A stretch of 64,000 nt of DNA from Monocercomonoides exilis (taxonomy: Eukaryota > Preaxostyla > Oxymonadida > Polymastigidae): positions 312,501 through 376,500 of the forward strand of contig LSRY02000014.1 of NCBI GenBank assembly GCA_001643675.2, in the 5' to 3' direction. Below the pieces are notes generated by a model. It saw only the letters and a program-made list of their open reading frames with translations. It was not told the DNA's origin and searched no databases. A program made the translations under genes and the position numbers. Shown here piece after piece: positions 21,425-31,988 of the stretch (position 1 is its first letter; the number at the start of each line of letters is the position of its first letter).

Positions 21425-21456
21425 CTCTCTCGTAAATAGAAGAGAAGGAAGTGAGA
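21425..21456 (-). repeat. Element B right terminal inverted repeat
   Basis: Partner of 17123-17154. It lies 49 bp after the last recombinase-frame stop. Confidence 0.93.
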
Positions 21457-22126
21457 TTCACATTTTCTTTTTCAAGGAAAAAGCATCCCATAACGAACAA
21501 TGCCCAGCAATTTGTGTTCACAAACCACTTCGTGACAAACTCCATTCAAACACAACAACAGCAATAACAATAACAAAGAAAAAGAAAAAGAAGAAATGTG
21601 GAAGAAAAGTGGAAGGAAATATTCAAAAATCAATTGCTTCAAATCAACATCACATCAGAACTCAAACAGGCAGCACAACTCGCAAATCATGCTGCTCCAC
21701 AACAAACTTTGAAAAGCAAACAAAAACGAAAAATGAAAAAACAATAAAATAATTTGTGTTGAAAATCTGACTGAAAAACAAAACTCTCCTCAACCCCGTT
21801 CCACAACTCCATTCCACAAAGTTGGCTCACTTCCTTCAAGCAAATCCAGCTCATCTTTTCATTCTGACTCTTTTTTTGAGAGGGTGCATCACTTCATCTC
21901 TCCTCCTTTCACCATGCCTATTCCTCCCAAAGGCTTCTGCCCCAACAGCCATTTCCCTTTCCATGTTCTCCTTTTGCATTCCTCTTGCCAAATTCCTCTC
22001 GATGCTCTATTTTTGGAGGATGTTGTTGTGAATGGCAAAAACACCTCACGTTGTCTTCATTGTCTCATTTTCATTGCTCTCCTGCTCCTCTGCTCTCCTG
22101 CTTGCCAACTTCCAATCCACATCTTC
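21457..22126. other. Spacer between element B and the surface-protein gene
   Basis: About 670 bp forming the right flank of element B and the 3' flank of the minus-strand surface gene. It holds CA/AAC-rich simple sequence near 21540-21590 but no gene or RNA that I can recognise. Short plus-strand frames near 21822-22031 are antisense or flank noise. Confidence 0.5.
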
Positions 22127-25100
22127 TCACTCCTCCGACTCGCTCATCATGCTTCTGTTCAGCCCAGCCATGGACTCTTCCCGAACACAGATCGCGTCTG
22201 TCATCGTCATGATTGCTGCCCCTTTCGGAAACCGCACAATAAACTCCCGCTTCAGCTCGTTCACACTCGGCCGCTGCCCCCAGTCTTGCGACAGGCACCC
22301 CTTCACCACACCCGCCAAGCTGCTCCCGCCCACCCTCCTCACATCCGGCTTCTCCCCATTCACAATCTTCTGCCCCGCCACCTCTGCTCCATACTCCCCA
22401 AACGGGATCTCCAGCGTCAGACACTCCCACACCATCATCCCAATCGAAAATGCTACTGATTCCTTTGTCGCCCCCATCTTCTTGTTCACCAGCAGCTCTG
22501 GCGCCTTCCACCTCAAGCACTCCTTCCTGAAATCATCCTCATCCTCAAACGCTGATGAAGGCAGAGAGTCATCATCATCATCATCATCATCACTGGCAGA
22601 TGTCACAACTGTTGTTGATGAGATCGATGATGAATCTGAGTCTGAAGATGAGAAGTCTGAATGCATCACAATGCAGATCACCATGTGTTCGGAGAATAAC
22701 ACAATGTGCGGACTGAGATTGTTGAGAGAAGAAAGAGGATTCTCCATTTCGTCAAATGAATGGAGTGCCAGATTAGCCACCCAGAATAGGATCTGGGCAG
22801 CTGTCTGTTCTCTCTCAGTCAATGTGCCTATCGCCATTTCCTTCTTCTCATTCCTTCCATGAAGCAGCATGAACAGAGAATCCCTCAGATCCACAATCAG
22901 CTTCTCATGTGGAGACGAGCAGGCCATTGCATCCACCAGATTCGACATGGATGAGGTTGTTGGGCACAGATCCTCCCCTCGAACAAAAGTGGATTCTGTG
23001 TCTGAAGTATCTGTGGTTGAAGTGGATGAAATGGAAGGTGATGGCGTTCGCTTTCTTGTCTCTTCCTCAACTTCTTTCTCATCCACCTTCTCCAGCATCC
23101 ATTCTGGAATCTTGTCCGAGTCTCTTCCCAAAATGTATTCAGTGGAGCCACTCTCACTCAGCAAATGCTCTGATGACTCTGAGTGTCCCAAGCTTTTCTC
23201 ATACACCCTCTTCTTTATTCTCTCATCGTTTTTCTTTTCAGCCTCTCTCTCTGCTCTCCTCCACTGCTCCTCAGGCGACATCTCCATCGTCACCATCTCA
23301 AATGCCTTTGGATCTTTTTTCACTGTGTCTTCCACAATCACTTCAAGTTCTTCTGTCCTTCTCTTTTGTTTTCTCCATCGAACAATGAATATAATGGATA
23401 CAATTAACAGTATTACTACAATCACAATGCACACAATTAATGCCCATGAGAATTTTCCTTCTTTCCCTCCTTCAACAATTCTGTCATCTCCTTTTCCTTC
23501 GGTTTCGCTTCTGTTCTTCAGAATGAAAGAATCAGTCGATGAAGGCGAATCAATCTTTCCAAACAGAAGACTCACACTCACTTCTGTCTCTGCTCCCACT
23601 GCTCCCATCTGAACCGATGAAACAACTGCAACAATTTCGTTCTCTGACACACTTTCCTTTTCTCCAATCCCATAGCTCTCAACCACCTCTTCCCTTCCAT
23701 TCCTGAAGCTCAACTTCAACCAAACATCACATGGCAGAAGAAGTCTCCCACTCAGCGTGATGATTGTTCTTCCCTCAGATCCTGTCTCATTCCTCGCCTC
23801 TTCCACAACTGGGATGAATAGTGGTGATGCTCTCTCCTCCATCATCCCGCTCAACTCGCACCCTTCGTTCAACGTCCAAAGTGATGTGCTATCCTTCAAT
23901 CCATCTCCTCCTTTCAAACTCATCACATTCAACGAACCCAAATCAGAACAGATGATATTTCTTCTTAGTGATGGATAATTTGATATCAAGGGATTGTTGT
24001 TCGTGAAATTCCCTGCTTCAATCTCAACACTTCCTCCACAAACAGAAATACCACCATCGGAGCAGTTCACAAAACTCGTGTCCCTTATCTCTGCTGAGCT
24101 CTCCTTCACCTCAACAACTGATCCATTCCATTTGCACACATCCACTTCTTCATTCGATTCCTTTTCATTTGTTTCACCATCAAACAAGCATTGCCTCATT
24201 AGAATATTTCTGCACATCAAAAGAGATATCATCTTCCCTTTTTTTCTTCTCGATGAACACCCACCAAACGAACAGTTCGATAACTCCACATTTCCTTCCA
24301 TCTCCTCAACATCAACCACTCCTGCGCTCTCATCTTCACATGTGATGTTATCAAATGAAGATGATAGAATCGAAAATGGAAATTCATTTTCCTTACTGGT
24401 TTTCATTTCTGCTTCATCGTCATTCGCACAACCCATCCATCCGTTTTCCATTCTCGAATTCCCAGCTCCACTGATCTTCAAGCAGTTTTTTCTTCCCTCA
24501 ATATTTCTGAGCGTCAATCCACTCACGTCAGTATCTCCTTCAATCTGCATCACTGCTTCACTCAAAAATGAAAGCCACATAACACTCACATTTCCCATTG
24601 AGCATTTCCCCCTTTCCACAAAAATCAAACAGAATGGCATTTGCTCCATTTCCCTCTCAGCCGAGCTCACTCCATCAAATGAGCACGTGCTGATCGATGT
24701 CTTTCCTGAACTTATCTTCATGAATGATGAATGTGCGACTGGTGTTTGATTTGTTTCAACTTCTTCAAAGGCAAATTGCATCCATCGCACATACACCTGC
24801 CCACTTGTCTCCACAATCATTTCTTTACTGTGATTCATCCTCCCTTTCACAATCACACGGCTCTGCGCTTCATGAATCCCACTCAGTGTGAGTGTGTCCA
24901 ATCCAATTTCCTCATCAATCACTGACTCCTCATCAACAAACATCTGACTGAGAAAATCGTGTGTCAGATGTCTCAGCCCAAACCCAATCGTAGCACAAGG
25001 AAGTGAAGGCTTTCCACACTGCTGCTCATTGCTTCCCCCTTTCTCTTCTTTGCTCGACACCACAATCGTGTCTGACTGGTATTTCACAATAAGACTCATC

Positions 25101-28100
25101 AAGTCCATCGCCTCTTCCTTGTGATAAGCCTCGTCCATCCCGAATATTGCATTCTGCCTGATGAATTCCACATCACGGAAGTCGAGATTGAACTGTGTTT
25201 CGTTGATCTGCCTCTCGATGCAGACACACACAATGAACACATCATTCCCGATGAATGCTGTGTTCCTTCGGAATATCACCCCATCAAACACATAATCCAG
25301 TTCTCCCGTTAATGTTGTCCAAAGATACACCCCGCCTCCTTTGCCTTCGCTCGCAGAGCACCCACACTGCTTCACACTCGTGTTCACAACATCGAACAAT
25401 CCTCCTTCATTCAACTCAAACAGCATCGCCCCTCCCTTTGTGCTTCTCCCACAACTGCACAGTTCAATCAGCGAATCTTCCACCACAAGCTTCACTCCAC
25501 TTCCACTCTTGCTCGAAATAACACAAGGATCAACTCCTTCCCCTTCAACTGCTCCAATACTACAATTCTTCATCCTCATCTCACCTCCTCCATTTGCTCC
25601 CTCTCCTTCAATTTCAAACAAACTCCCACTTTCCAATGTAGCTTTTATAACTGCGAATTCGTCAATCACACTCACAACTTCTCCACTCGCTACAAACACA
25701 CTTCTCTTCCCAAAATACGAAAGCAGTTTGAACCTCTTCATCTCCAGCTCCCCTTTCTTCACAACGCAAAATGCAACATCCCCCATCCCTTCTCTCTTTC
25801 CCTTCCATGAGATTGAACAGTCTTCCCATTCAACTTTCCCTCCCTCACTCACAATCATTCCTGCTTCTCCACTTTCCAAAACATTCATCACACACATCTC
25901 CAGTGCTCTCAGACTGATCATTCCACTGTTGCGAAGACACACTTTTGTTCCACTTTCTCCTTCACTCCCCAACACAACCGTTCCATATTCCATCTCATCA
26001 TATCCTGCTCCCACTGATTCCACTTCAATCCCACTCAAATCATATTCCCCCTCCACTCTTATTTTTTCCTTCACTCCCACCACTTTTCTCTCTCCTTCTC
26101 TCTCCATGTGCCTCATCCCCATTTCCAATGTCTCACACGGATCCTCTTCACTCCCACATCGAACAACATCATCTCCCTTTTCCCACACCACAATCCTCTC
26201 ACTCCTGTATTCAATCACAAATCGCAATAGATCCGTGTTTGTCCGCTTCTCATCACTTCCAACAAACGCATTCGGATCGTCTTCCATCCCTTCAACAGCA
26301 ATCGCAAATGTCTCACTCCTCACTGTCACATTCAGATCTGAATCCAAAATAAACATGTTCTTCCCCACAAATGCCTCGTTCTCAGCAAACTTCACTTCCT
26401 CAAACTTGAATGGCATCCCTCCCCTCCTTTCACTGCAATTCACATATATCCATCCTCCTTTCCCACCACTCACCTTCTCTGCTGAGCATCTTTCCATCCT
26501 CCCTTCTTTCACATGAATCATCCCTGAATCAAGGATATTCACCCTCAATGCCCCACCACTCATGCTCTTTCCTCCTGTGATGCCACTCATGTTGCTCTGT
26601 TCTATCCTCATCACTCTCCTCACATCTGCACATATCACAGCTGATTCATCTGCACCAACAAGTGACAGGCTCCCAAACGAGCAGTTGCCGATGCTAACAG
26701 ACTCACTCTCTGCTCCATTTTGTTCCATCTCAAGAAGAGCAAGATCCATCAGACACTTTCTTGTCTTGATGTTATTTATTGATATCCACTTCATCCTCAC
26801 AACTTGTCCACTGCTTCTGATGATTCGATATTCAATTGCCTCTTCTTCCCCTTCCTGCATCCCAAACGAACACAATTCCATCTCCAAAACACCACTTCTT
26901 GTTGATGAGCTTATCACCACTTCTCTCCTCTGTTCAAAGGATCCAGGCAATTCAAATCCAACATTCACAAACACACTCAATCCATTCGAATCAAGAACAC
27001 TTCCCCCTTCTCCTTCAATTCCTTTCTCCACAACAACTTTCTTTTTCTTGTTGTCTTTCCCTTCAATCCGAACTCCACTCACATCTCTCACCTTCTCAAT
27101 ACTCGTGCTCCCACTTATCACAATCTTCTTTTCTCCCTCTCCGTCAAGCCTCTCAATGCCATAATCCACACTCCTGCATGGACAGTTCTCCATCCCACAC
27201 CACATTCCATTGTCTCCAGCCTCCCTCCCCACCTCAATGATCGACGAGCTGTAACCATCAATGAATACGATCAGATCAACCTCATTCACAAACTTCTGCC
27301 CATCCTTCCCAATCAGCGAATTCTCTCTCTCGCTAATCTCTCCACTGAACGAGAAACTGCTTCCATTCACAACCCTCCTCAAATCATCACACACAACATA
27401 CACATCCTTCCCACTCCTTGCTCTGTTCTCTTCAAACCTCACTCCTCTCACATCAAACCCATATCTCTCTCCTTCAATCCCTAACCACATCCCTCCTCCA
27501 CATCCTCCTTCATTCATTGTCCCTTCCTCTCCTGCTGCACATTTCTTCATCAGTGTAACTTCTGTTTCGCTCCTGATCTTCAGCTGTGCATCATCTTTCA
27601 ATTCCACTTTCATCACTCCTCCATTCCCTTTCTCTGCCACACACCCCTCAACACTCGTGTTCCACACATCCACCATCCCTCCTTCTCCAACCACTCCATT
27701 CACCATCGCTCCATCTCCTTCACTCACTTGGATATTGCTCCCATTGCATCTCCAAATGGATATTTCCTTTGCTTCACTTCCTCTTATCACCCCAGAATCT
27801 CCCATGTCGAATGAACTCCATTTGCATTCCCTCATCCTCGCAATACAACCGCTCCCTGCCCAAATCAAACTGCTTCTTTTCATTTCACACACACTGATAA
27901 TCACACTTTCTACAGTGAGTGCGCTTCCTCCCTCACAAACAACAAATCCCATTTCTCCTTCAAAAGCGATATCATTCAGCTCCACATTCTTCAACGAGAC
28001 AGATGAGAATCCACTATTCGCTTTTATCACAGGCTTTCCAAACTTCATTGAATCCAATCTCAGTGAAGTAACATTCACCTCTCCCTTTTCCACAACCAGC

Positions 28101-31090
28101 AAGCTGTATTCCACAAAATTAACTCCAACTCCAAATCCAACAACACATTCACTCAAGTTCAGTGTTTCGCCTTTCAACTGGAATATCGCTTCATGATGCC
28201 CAAGAACAGATGGCATCACCAGCTCGATCTCACTCATTCTTGTTTCCTTCAGCACCACAAACACTCCCATGCATCCTTCCTCTTCACCTTTGCAACTTGC
28301 CTCACCTCCAATAACAAGTGATCCATCATCCCTTGTTCCTTCAATCACCCTTGCCATTTTCGAAAAGATCACTGTCGAGCCAACCTCAACTCCATTTCCA
28401 ACTTTGATTGTCGCTGTTGTTGTTCCATCTGCTGGTGTGTTCTCTTCCCTCTCAATCGGACAGTTCAGTGTTCGGCACTCGAAAAATGTGTGTCCACACC
28501 GATGATGATCTGCCCCTGAAACTGAAACACAGATTTCACTCCTTGGAACATCCAAAAGATAGCACACAATCGGAATCACCAGTGTTGCATTGCTGGTATC
28601 TCCCACTCCCTCCACTTCATGCACATCCTTGCTCAAATGAGAAACAAATCCATATCTCCCTTTCGGAACCAATTCCAGCTGATTCGAAGCAATAAATACA
28701 TTTACCCCATGTTCTGCTTGATTATTTTCAAACTCCACATTCACAATCTCAAACACACTTGATGGAGAAGACAACTCCAAATACACCCCTCCTCCTCTTC
28801 CCTTCTCTGCCCCACATTCTCCAATCTCTGTTTCAACATTTCCTCTGCCAATCTTGAATATCCCACTTTGACCAACCTTCCATGCAATGGCACCTCCATT
28901 CCCTTCCTTGCACACACAGTTTCTGAATGTGGTGTTCTCCAGCTCCCATGAATCACTTCTCTCACTTTCAGTGCTGAATATCACCCCATTTCCTCTCATT
29001 CGGCTGATCCTTTGGATCGTCACATTTCCCAGCATCCCTCTTCCAACTCCACTATCCTCCTCTTCCTTGAACAGAGAACAATCTCCCAGTCCAATATCCT
29101 CAATCAAACAGTTTTCCATCTTCGTTTTATCAAATATCACTTTGAACGATGAAACATCAAATGAATGTGTCTGCCCATCTTCTGCCCCTGAAATGATCAC
29201 ATTCTTCAGTTTCAGCATCTGTGCTTCTGTTCTCATCGCAAACAATGAAGATGATGATTCTACACTGTTGTGACGAATTGTCAGCAAAGACAATCCCATC
29301 GATCCCGAATCCAATGTGAACAAATACTCATGAGAATTCAGGAATTTTGTGGAAATGACGCACCCGCTCTCGCCTTCGCCTTTGAACGAAATATCTCCCC
29401 CTCCAATGAACAGGGATATTGAAAGATATGTCGATCGAAGAATATTCACTGTTCCCTCTGCTCCTTTCTCAATCATGTTGTATGCCTGCTCAATCGTGTT
29501 GCATGGGCTGGCCTGTGTTGTCCCACAGACTGGGCCTGCAATTCCATCTGCTTTGGCATATGTTATTTTGTTTGTTGGAAGCCACGCATCGTAATCTGTT
29601 TGGCTGTTATTGTAAAATACTCTCTTTGAGGGGGTTGTTGAGAACGATGATTCAAATGGTGAACCTTTCAAAAGAGAGTTTTTAATTTTGACATCATTGC
29701 CTTCTTCATTTATTGCCTTGTTTCCACTGAATAAGCAAAATGATATCAATTTTGGAGGTGGTTCAGTTTCCATCCAACTTATTGAAAACAAAAATATTCC
29801 TCCACCTCCTCCTTCAAGAACACCTGTTCCTGTTCCATTTACCACATTCCCTTTAAATTCACATTCTGAGATAAAATATCTTCTCTGTTCGTTCTCCATG
29901 AATAATCCTCCACCATATGATCCTGCCCCATTGCGAATAAATTTGCATTTCTCTATTGTTTCATCCTCATTTCCAGAAGATTGGTGAATGCGCAATCCTC
30001 CTGCATAATGATTAATCGCTTTGCATTCAAAAAAGTTGCAACCAGAAATAAAATAGTCTCCATTAAACCTATAAATAATCATTCCACCTGTATTTGTATC
30101 TGCTATACAATTTGTAAAATTACAGCCAGACATTATTACATCTTCTGCTAAAAGGATGAAAACGGCTCCGTCGCTCCCTTGGCTCATATTCTTGAATGAG
30201 CATCTTGTGCATTCAAGAGTTGAACTTCCATTCAAAAAAATTGCGCTTCCACGATCGGCACGTCTCTTATTGCACCATTCACAATCTGCGAAAAAATGCG
30301 TTTCATTTGCCCCAAGTTGTTGCCTTGTCATATTGAGATTGCTCGTTTCGTGAACATTCTTCGTTCTAAAGCAGCATTCAAGCGAGGAGTTTGTTGCTCT
30401 TAACGAGACATATTGGTTGTTCACTGACCTTGCAATGCCCCCATCAATAACATCACAAACACTGAAAAACGAGCACCCCTCAATCGTTGTTTCTGTTCTT
30501 GCTCCAAAATCCATTTCTCTTTGTGCTCCTGTCGCAACAGAAATATTTACCATTATCAGATGAGATGCTTTCACATTGCAACTAACATTCGGTGCTAAAA
30601 ATGGTACTGATATCAGTTCAAATGATGAAAACGATGAATCAGAAAGGATGATTTCTCCAATTCTATTGTTGAAGTTCTTTGGCAAGGACGAGCAAAAAAG
30701 TCTGGGAATATGAGCAAATGGCTTGAATGTGAAGATAGAAAGATTCACAGAATGGATGCTTCCTTCATCAAGAGCAAATGGGCTATTTTTTGATGAAAAT
30801 GAAATCGTATATTCTTTGATGTTTAAATATCCTCCCTTTTTTATCAGAAAACAAGGCTTTCTCTCGGAATGCCACTGCAAAATATCTGAGGCACTCAGAG
30901 ATGAATTTATCACATGAAGAGTCGAGAGAATTGAACAACGTTGAAGAATTTGCTGAGCTCTGATATTATTGTTGAATTGTTGTAACTGCAATATAACTGT
31001 CACATCTATTTGGTTTATTTCTTTGCCAAATGCTTCTTTCGAGTTAAAAATGGCAAAGCAGCTTGCAACAATCAAAAACGTCAGATTCAT
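22127..31090 (-). CDS. Giant beta-helix surface protein with TM segment and degenerate kinase tail
   Basis: A single exon of 2,987 aa. The N-terminus (MNLTFLIVASCFAIFNS) is a signal peptide. About 2,530 extracellular residues follow, rich in short alternating hydrophobic strands, Asn/Gly turns and N-glycosylation sites, typical of parallel beta-helix (pectin-lyase fold) repeats. Five long modules are marked by a Cys motif of the form CG-x(3-7)-C-x(T/S)-h near residues 525, 870, 1305, 1650 and 2022 (for example CGSEEDPCETLEMG). A TM helix (WALIVCIVIVVILLIVSIIF) lies near residue 2,555 and is followed by RWRKQKRR. The cytoplasmic tail ends in a kinase-like C-lobe: RWKAPELL, FSIGMMVWECLTLEIPFG, GQRPSVNEL. 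No Gly loop, VAIK Lys, HRD or DFG is recognisable. I infer a surface receptor or adhesin-like pseudokinase; its ligand is unknown. Confidence 0.82.
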   Translation of the reverse strand: MNLTFLIVASCFAIFNSKEAFGKEINQIDVTVILQLQQFNNNIRAQQILQRCSILSTLHVINSSLSASDILQWHSERKPCFLIKKGGYLNIKEYTISFSSKNSPFALDEGSIHSVNLSIFTFKPFAHIPRLFCSSLPKNFNNRIGEIILSDSSFSSFELISVPFLAPNVSCNVKASHLIMVNISVATGAQREMDFGARTETTIEGCSFFSVCDVIDGGIARSVNNQYVSLRATNSSLECCFRTKNVHETSNLNMTRQQLGANETHFFADCEWCNKRRADRGSAIFLNGSSTLECTRCSFKNMSQGSDGAVFILLAEDVIMSGCNFTNCIADTNTGGMIIYRFNGDYFISGCNFFECKAINHYAGGLRIHQSSGNEDETIEKCKFIRNGAGSYGGGLFMENEQRRYFISECEFKGNVVNGTGTGVLEGGGGGIFLFSISWMETEPPPKLISFCLFSGNKAINEEGNDVKIKNSLLKGSPFESSFSTTPSKRVFYNNSQTDYDAWLPTNKITYAKADGIAGPVCGTTQASPCNTIEQAYNMIEKGAEGTVNILRSTYLSISLFIGGGDISFKGEGESGCVISTKFLNSHEYLFTLDSGSMGLSLLTIRHNSVESSSSLFAMRTEAQMLKLKNVIISGAEDGQTHSFDVSSFKVIFDKTKMENCLIEDIGLGDCSLFKEEEDSGVGRGMLGNVTIQRISRMRGNGVIFSTESERSDSWELENTTFRNCVCKEGNGGAIAWKVGQSGIFKIGRGNVETEIGECGAEKGRGGGVYLELSSPSSVFEIVNVEFENNQAEHGVNVFIASNQLELVPKGRYGFVSHLSKDVHEVEGVGDTSNATLVIPIVCYLLDVPRSEICVSVSGADHHRCGHTFFECRTLNCPIEREENTPADGTTTATIKVGNGVEVGSTVIFSKMARVIEGTRDDGSLVIGGEASCKGEEEGCMGVFVVLKETRMSEIELVMPSVLGHHEAIFQLKGETLNLSECVVGFGVGVNFVEYSLLVVEKGEVNVTSLRLDSMKFGKPVIKANSGFSSVSLKNVELNDIAFEGEMGFVVCEGGSALTVESVIISVCEMKRSSLIWAGSGCIARMRECKWSSFDMGDSGVIRGSEAKEISIWRCNGSNIQVSEGDGAMVNGVVGEGGMVDVWNTSVEGCVAEKGNGGVMKVELKDDAQLKIRSETEVTLMKKCAAGEEGTMNEGGCGGGMWLGIEGERYGFDVRGVRFEENRARSGKDVYVVCDDLRRVVNGSSFSFSGEISERENSLIGKDGQKFVNEVDLIVFIDGYSSSIIEVGREAGDNGMWCGMENCPCRSVDYGIERLDGEGEKKIVISGSTSIEKVRDVSGVRIEGKDNKKKKVVVEKGIEGEGGSVLDSNGLSVFVNVGFELPGSFEQRREVVISSSTRSGVLEMELCSFGMQEGEEEAIEYRIIRSSGQVVRMKWISINNIKTRKCLMDLALLEMEQNGAESESVSIGNCSFGSLSLVGADESAVICADVRRVMRIEQSNMSGITGGKSMSGGALRVNILDSGMIHVKEGRMERCSAEKVSGGKGGWIYVNCSERRGGMPFKFEEVKFAENEAFVGKNMFILDSDLNVTVRSETFAIAVEGMEDDPNAFVGSDEKRTNTDLLRFVIEYRSERIVVWEKGDDVVRCGSEEDPCETLEMGMRHMEREGERKVVGVKEKIRVEGEYDLSGIEVESVGAGYDEMEYGTVVLGSEGESGTKVCLRNSGMISLRALEMCVMNVLESGEAGMIVSEGGKVEWEDCSISWKGKREGMGDVAFCVVKKGELEMKRFKLLSYFGKRSVFVASGEVVSVIDEFAVIKATLESGSLFEIEGEGANGGGEMRMKNCSIGAVEGEGVDPCVISSKSGSGVKLVVEDSLIELCSCGRSTKGGAMLFELNEGGLFDVVNTSVKQCGCSASEGKGGGVYLWTTLTGELDYVFDGVIFRRNTAFIGNDVFIVCVCIERQINETQFNLDFRDVEFIRQNAIFGMDEAYHKEEAMDLMSLIVKYQSDTIVVSSKEEKGGSNEQQCGKPSLPCATIGFGLRHLTHDFLSQMFVDEESVIDEEIGLDTLTLSGIHEAQSRVIVKGRMNHSKEMIVETSGQVYVRWMQFAFEEVETNQTPVAHSSFMKISSGKTSISTCSFDGVSSAEREMEQMPFCLIFVERGKCSMGNVSVMWLSFLSEAVMQIEGDTDVSGLTLRNIEGRKNCLKISGAGNSRMENGWMGCANDDEAEMKTSKENEFPFSILSSSFDNITCEDESAGVVDVEEMEGNVELSNCSFGGCSSRRKKGKMISLLMCRNILMRQCLFDGETNEKESNEEVDVCKWNGSVVEVKESSAEIRDTSFVNCSDGGISVCGGSVEIEAGNFTNNNPLISNYPSLRRNIICSDLGSLNVMSLKGGDGLKDSTSLWTLNEGCELSGMMEERASPLFIPVVEEARNETGSEGRTIITLSGRLLLPCDVWLKLSFRNGREEVVESYGIGEKESVSENEIVAVVSSVQMGAVGAETEVSVSLLFGKIDSPSSTDSFILKNRSETEGKGDDRIVEGGKEGKFSWALIVCIVIVVILLIVSIIFIVRWRKQKRRTEELEVIVEDTVKKDPKAFEMVTMEMSPEEQWRRAEREAEKKNDERIKKRVYEKSLGHSESSEHLLSESGSTEYILGRDSDKIPEWMLEKVDEKEVEEETRKRTPSPSISSTSTTDTSDTESTFVRGEDLCPTTSSMSNLVDAMACSSPHEKLIVDLRDSLFMLLHGRNEKKEMAIGTLTEREQTAAQILFWVANLALHSFDEMENPLSSLNNLSPHIVLFSEHMVICIVMHSDFSSSDSDSSSISSTTVVTSASDDDDDDDDSLPSSAFEDEDDFRKECLRWKAPELLVNKKMGATKESVAFSIGMMVWECLTLEIPFGEYGAEVAGQKIVNGEKPDVRRVGGSSLAGVVKGCLSQDWGQRPSVNELKREFIVRFPKGAAIMTMTDAICVREESMAGLNRSMMSESEE

Positions 31091-31988
31091 TTCAGTGCTG
31101 CAGTCCTATTGGTTTTTGATGAAAATGACGATTCGCAGCAATGTTTCAATTTTCTCCATTTCCCATACTGTTCTTTTCGTTGGATCATGAAATCCCACAT
31201 ATGATTTCAAGATTTTGAATTTATGAAATTTTGATCATTTTCAGTGCAATGAATCATCTTTCTTTATCTCAATCGATTATTGTTTTTAAATAATGTTAAA
31301 AGCCCGATTTCGCATGATATTATTTTAATCACTTTTTCAGTTTTTATTTAATCGATGCCAAAAATAATTTGGATTCAATAATTTTTATTGCAATAACTAT
31401 AATAATTTTAATCGAGAAGAAATGAAAAAAAAAAGTCTACAAAGAAGAATGGATAAAATTTTTGAGCAATTCTGTTATTCTTAACGTATTTATTTCTAGT
31501 CAAAATTACACATGGGGGAAAATCGATGGGTTGATGAAAAAAAGGCAATTTGTCTTTAAGTCTAATGGAATTATTTCCGTTAAAGAAATTCGTTCTCAAT
31601 CCAAAATAAGTTGAAAATAATAATAATAAAAATAAAAAATGTGAATAATACAGATTATTCAAAAAGCTCAGCACTTTTCAATGTGTTTCATCCCAAATAA
31701 AAATAAATGAAAAAATATAATTATACTTTGGCAACAATAAATATTTTTTTATAAGTTGTTTTCCATCTTTTATTTCACATTTGAAAAAAAATAGGTTTGC
31801 TTATTAAAATCAATCGTATTGATAAATGTTAATTTACAAATCATCAAGCTTTGTTTCAGCCATATTTAATTAAAACAAAAATTTTGGAACTTATCTTTTA
31901 GAAGGAAAGTCAACACATTATAAATTCGGACATAACACACCAACTTTGCGAAAATATAATCTAAGGAACGCATTGTTTTACATTATAA
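31091..31988. other. Divergent AT-rich intergenic region
   Basis: Separates two divergent start codons (31090 on minus, 31989 on plus) and so should hold two promoters. No tandem repeat, RNA gene or extra exon is recognisable. Confidence 0.5.

Larger units (their letters stand above)
17123..21456 (+). mobile_element. DIRS-like tyrosine-recombinase retrotransposon, element B
   Basis: A 4,334-bp plus-strand element with exact 32-bp inverted termini (17123-17154 and 21425-21456), Gag, RT-RNase H and a tyrosine recombinase. Its proteins are homologous to those of element A but well diverged, and its termini are unrelated, so it is a separate family. The three coding regions show the same stepwise -1 frame order. 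No internal complementary region is visible: the terminal sequence occurs nowhere else inside. The recombinase carries two offsetting one-base frame changes near 20482 and 20870. Confidence 0.88.

Noticed and set aside
21824-21835. 12-bp match to the element B terminus outside the element
   Set aside because: Too short and in a CT-rich context; not evidence of another terminus.
23757-29594. Long antisense open frames (up to 391 codons at 25341-26516)
   Set aside because: They lie wholly opposite the beta-helix protein, are Ser/Pro/His-rich without domains, and are explained by the codon bias of the sense gene.
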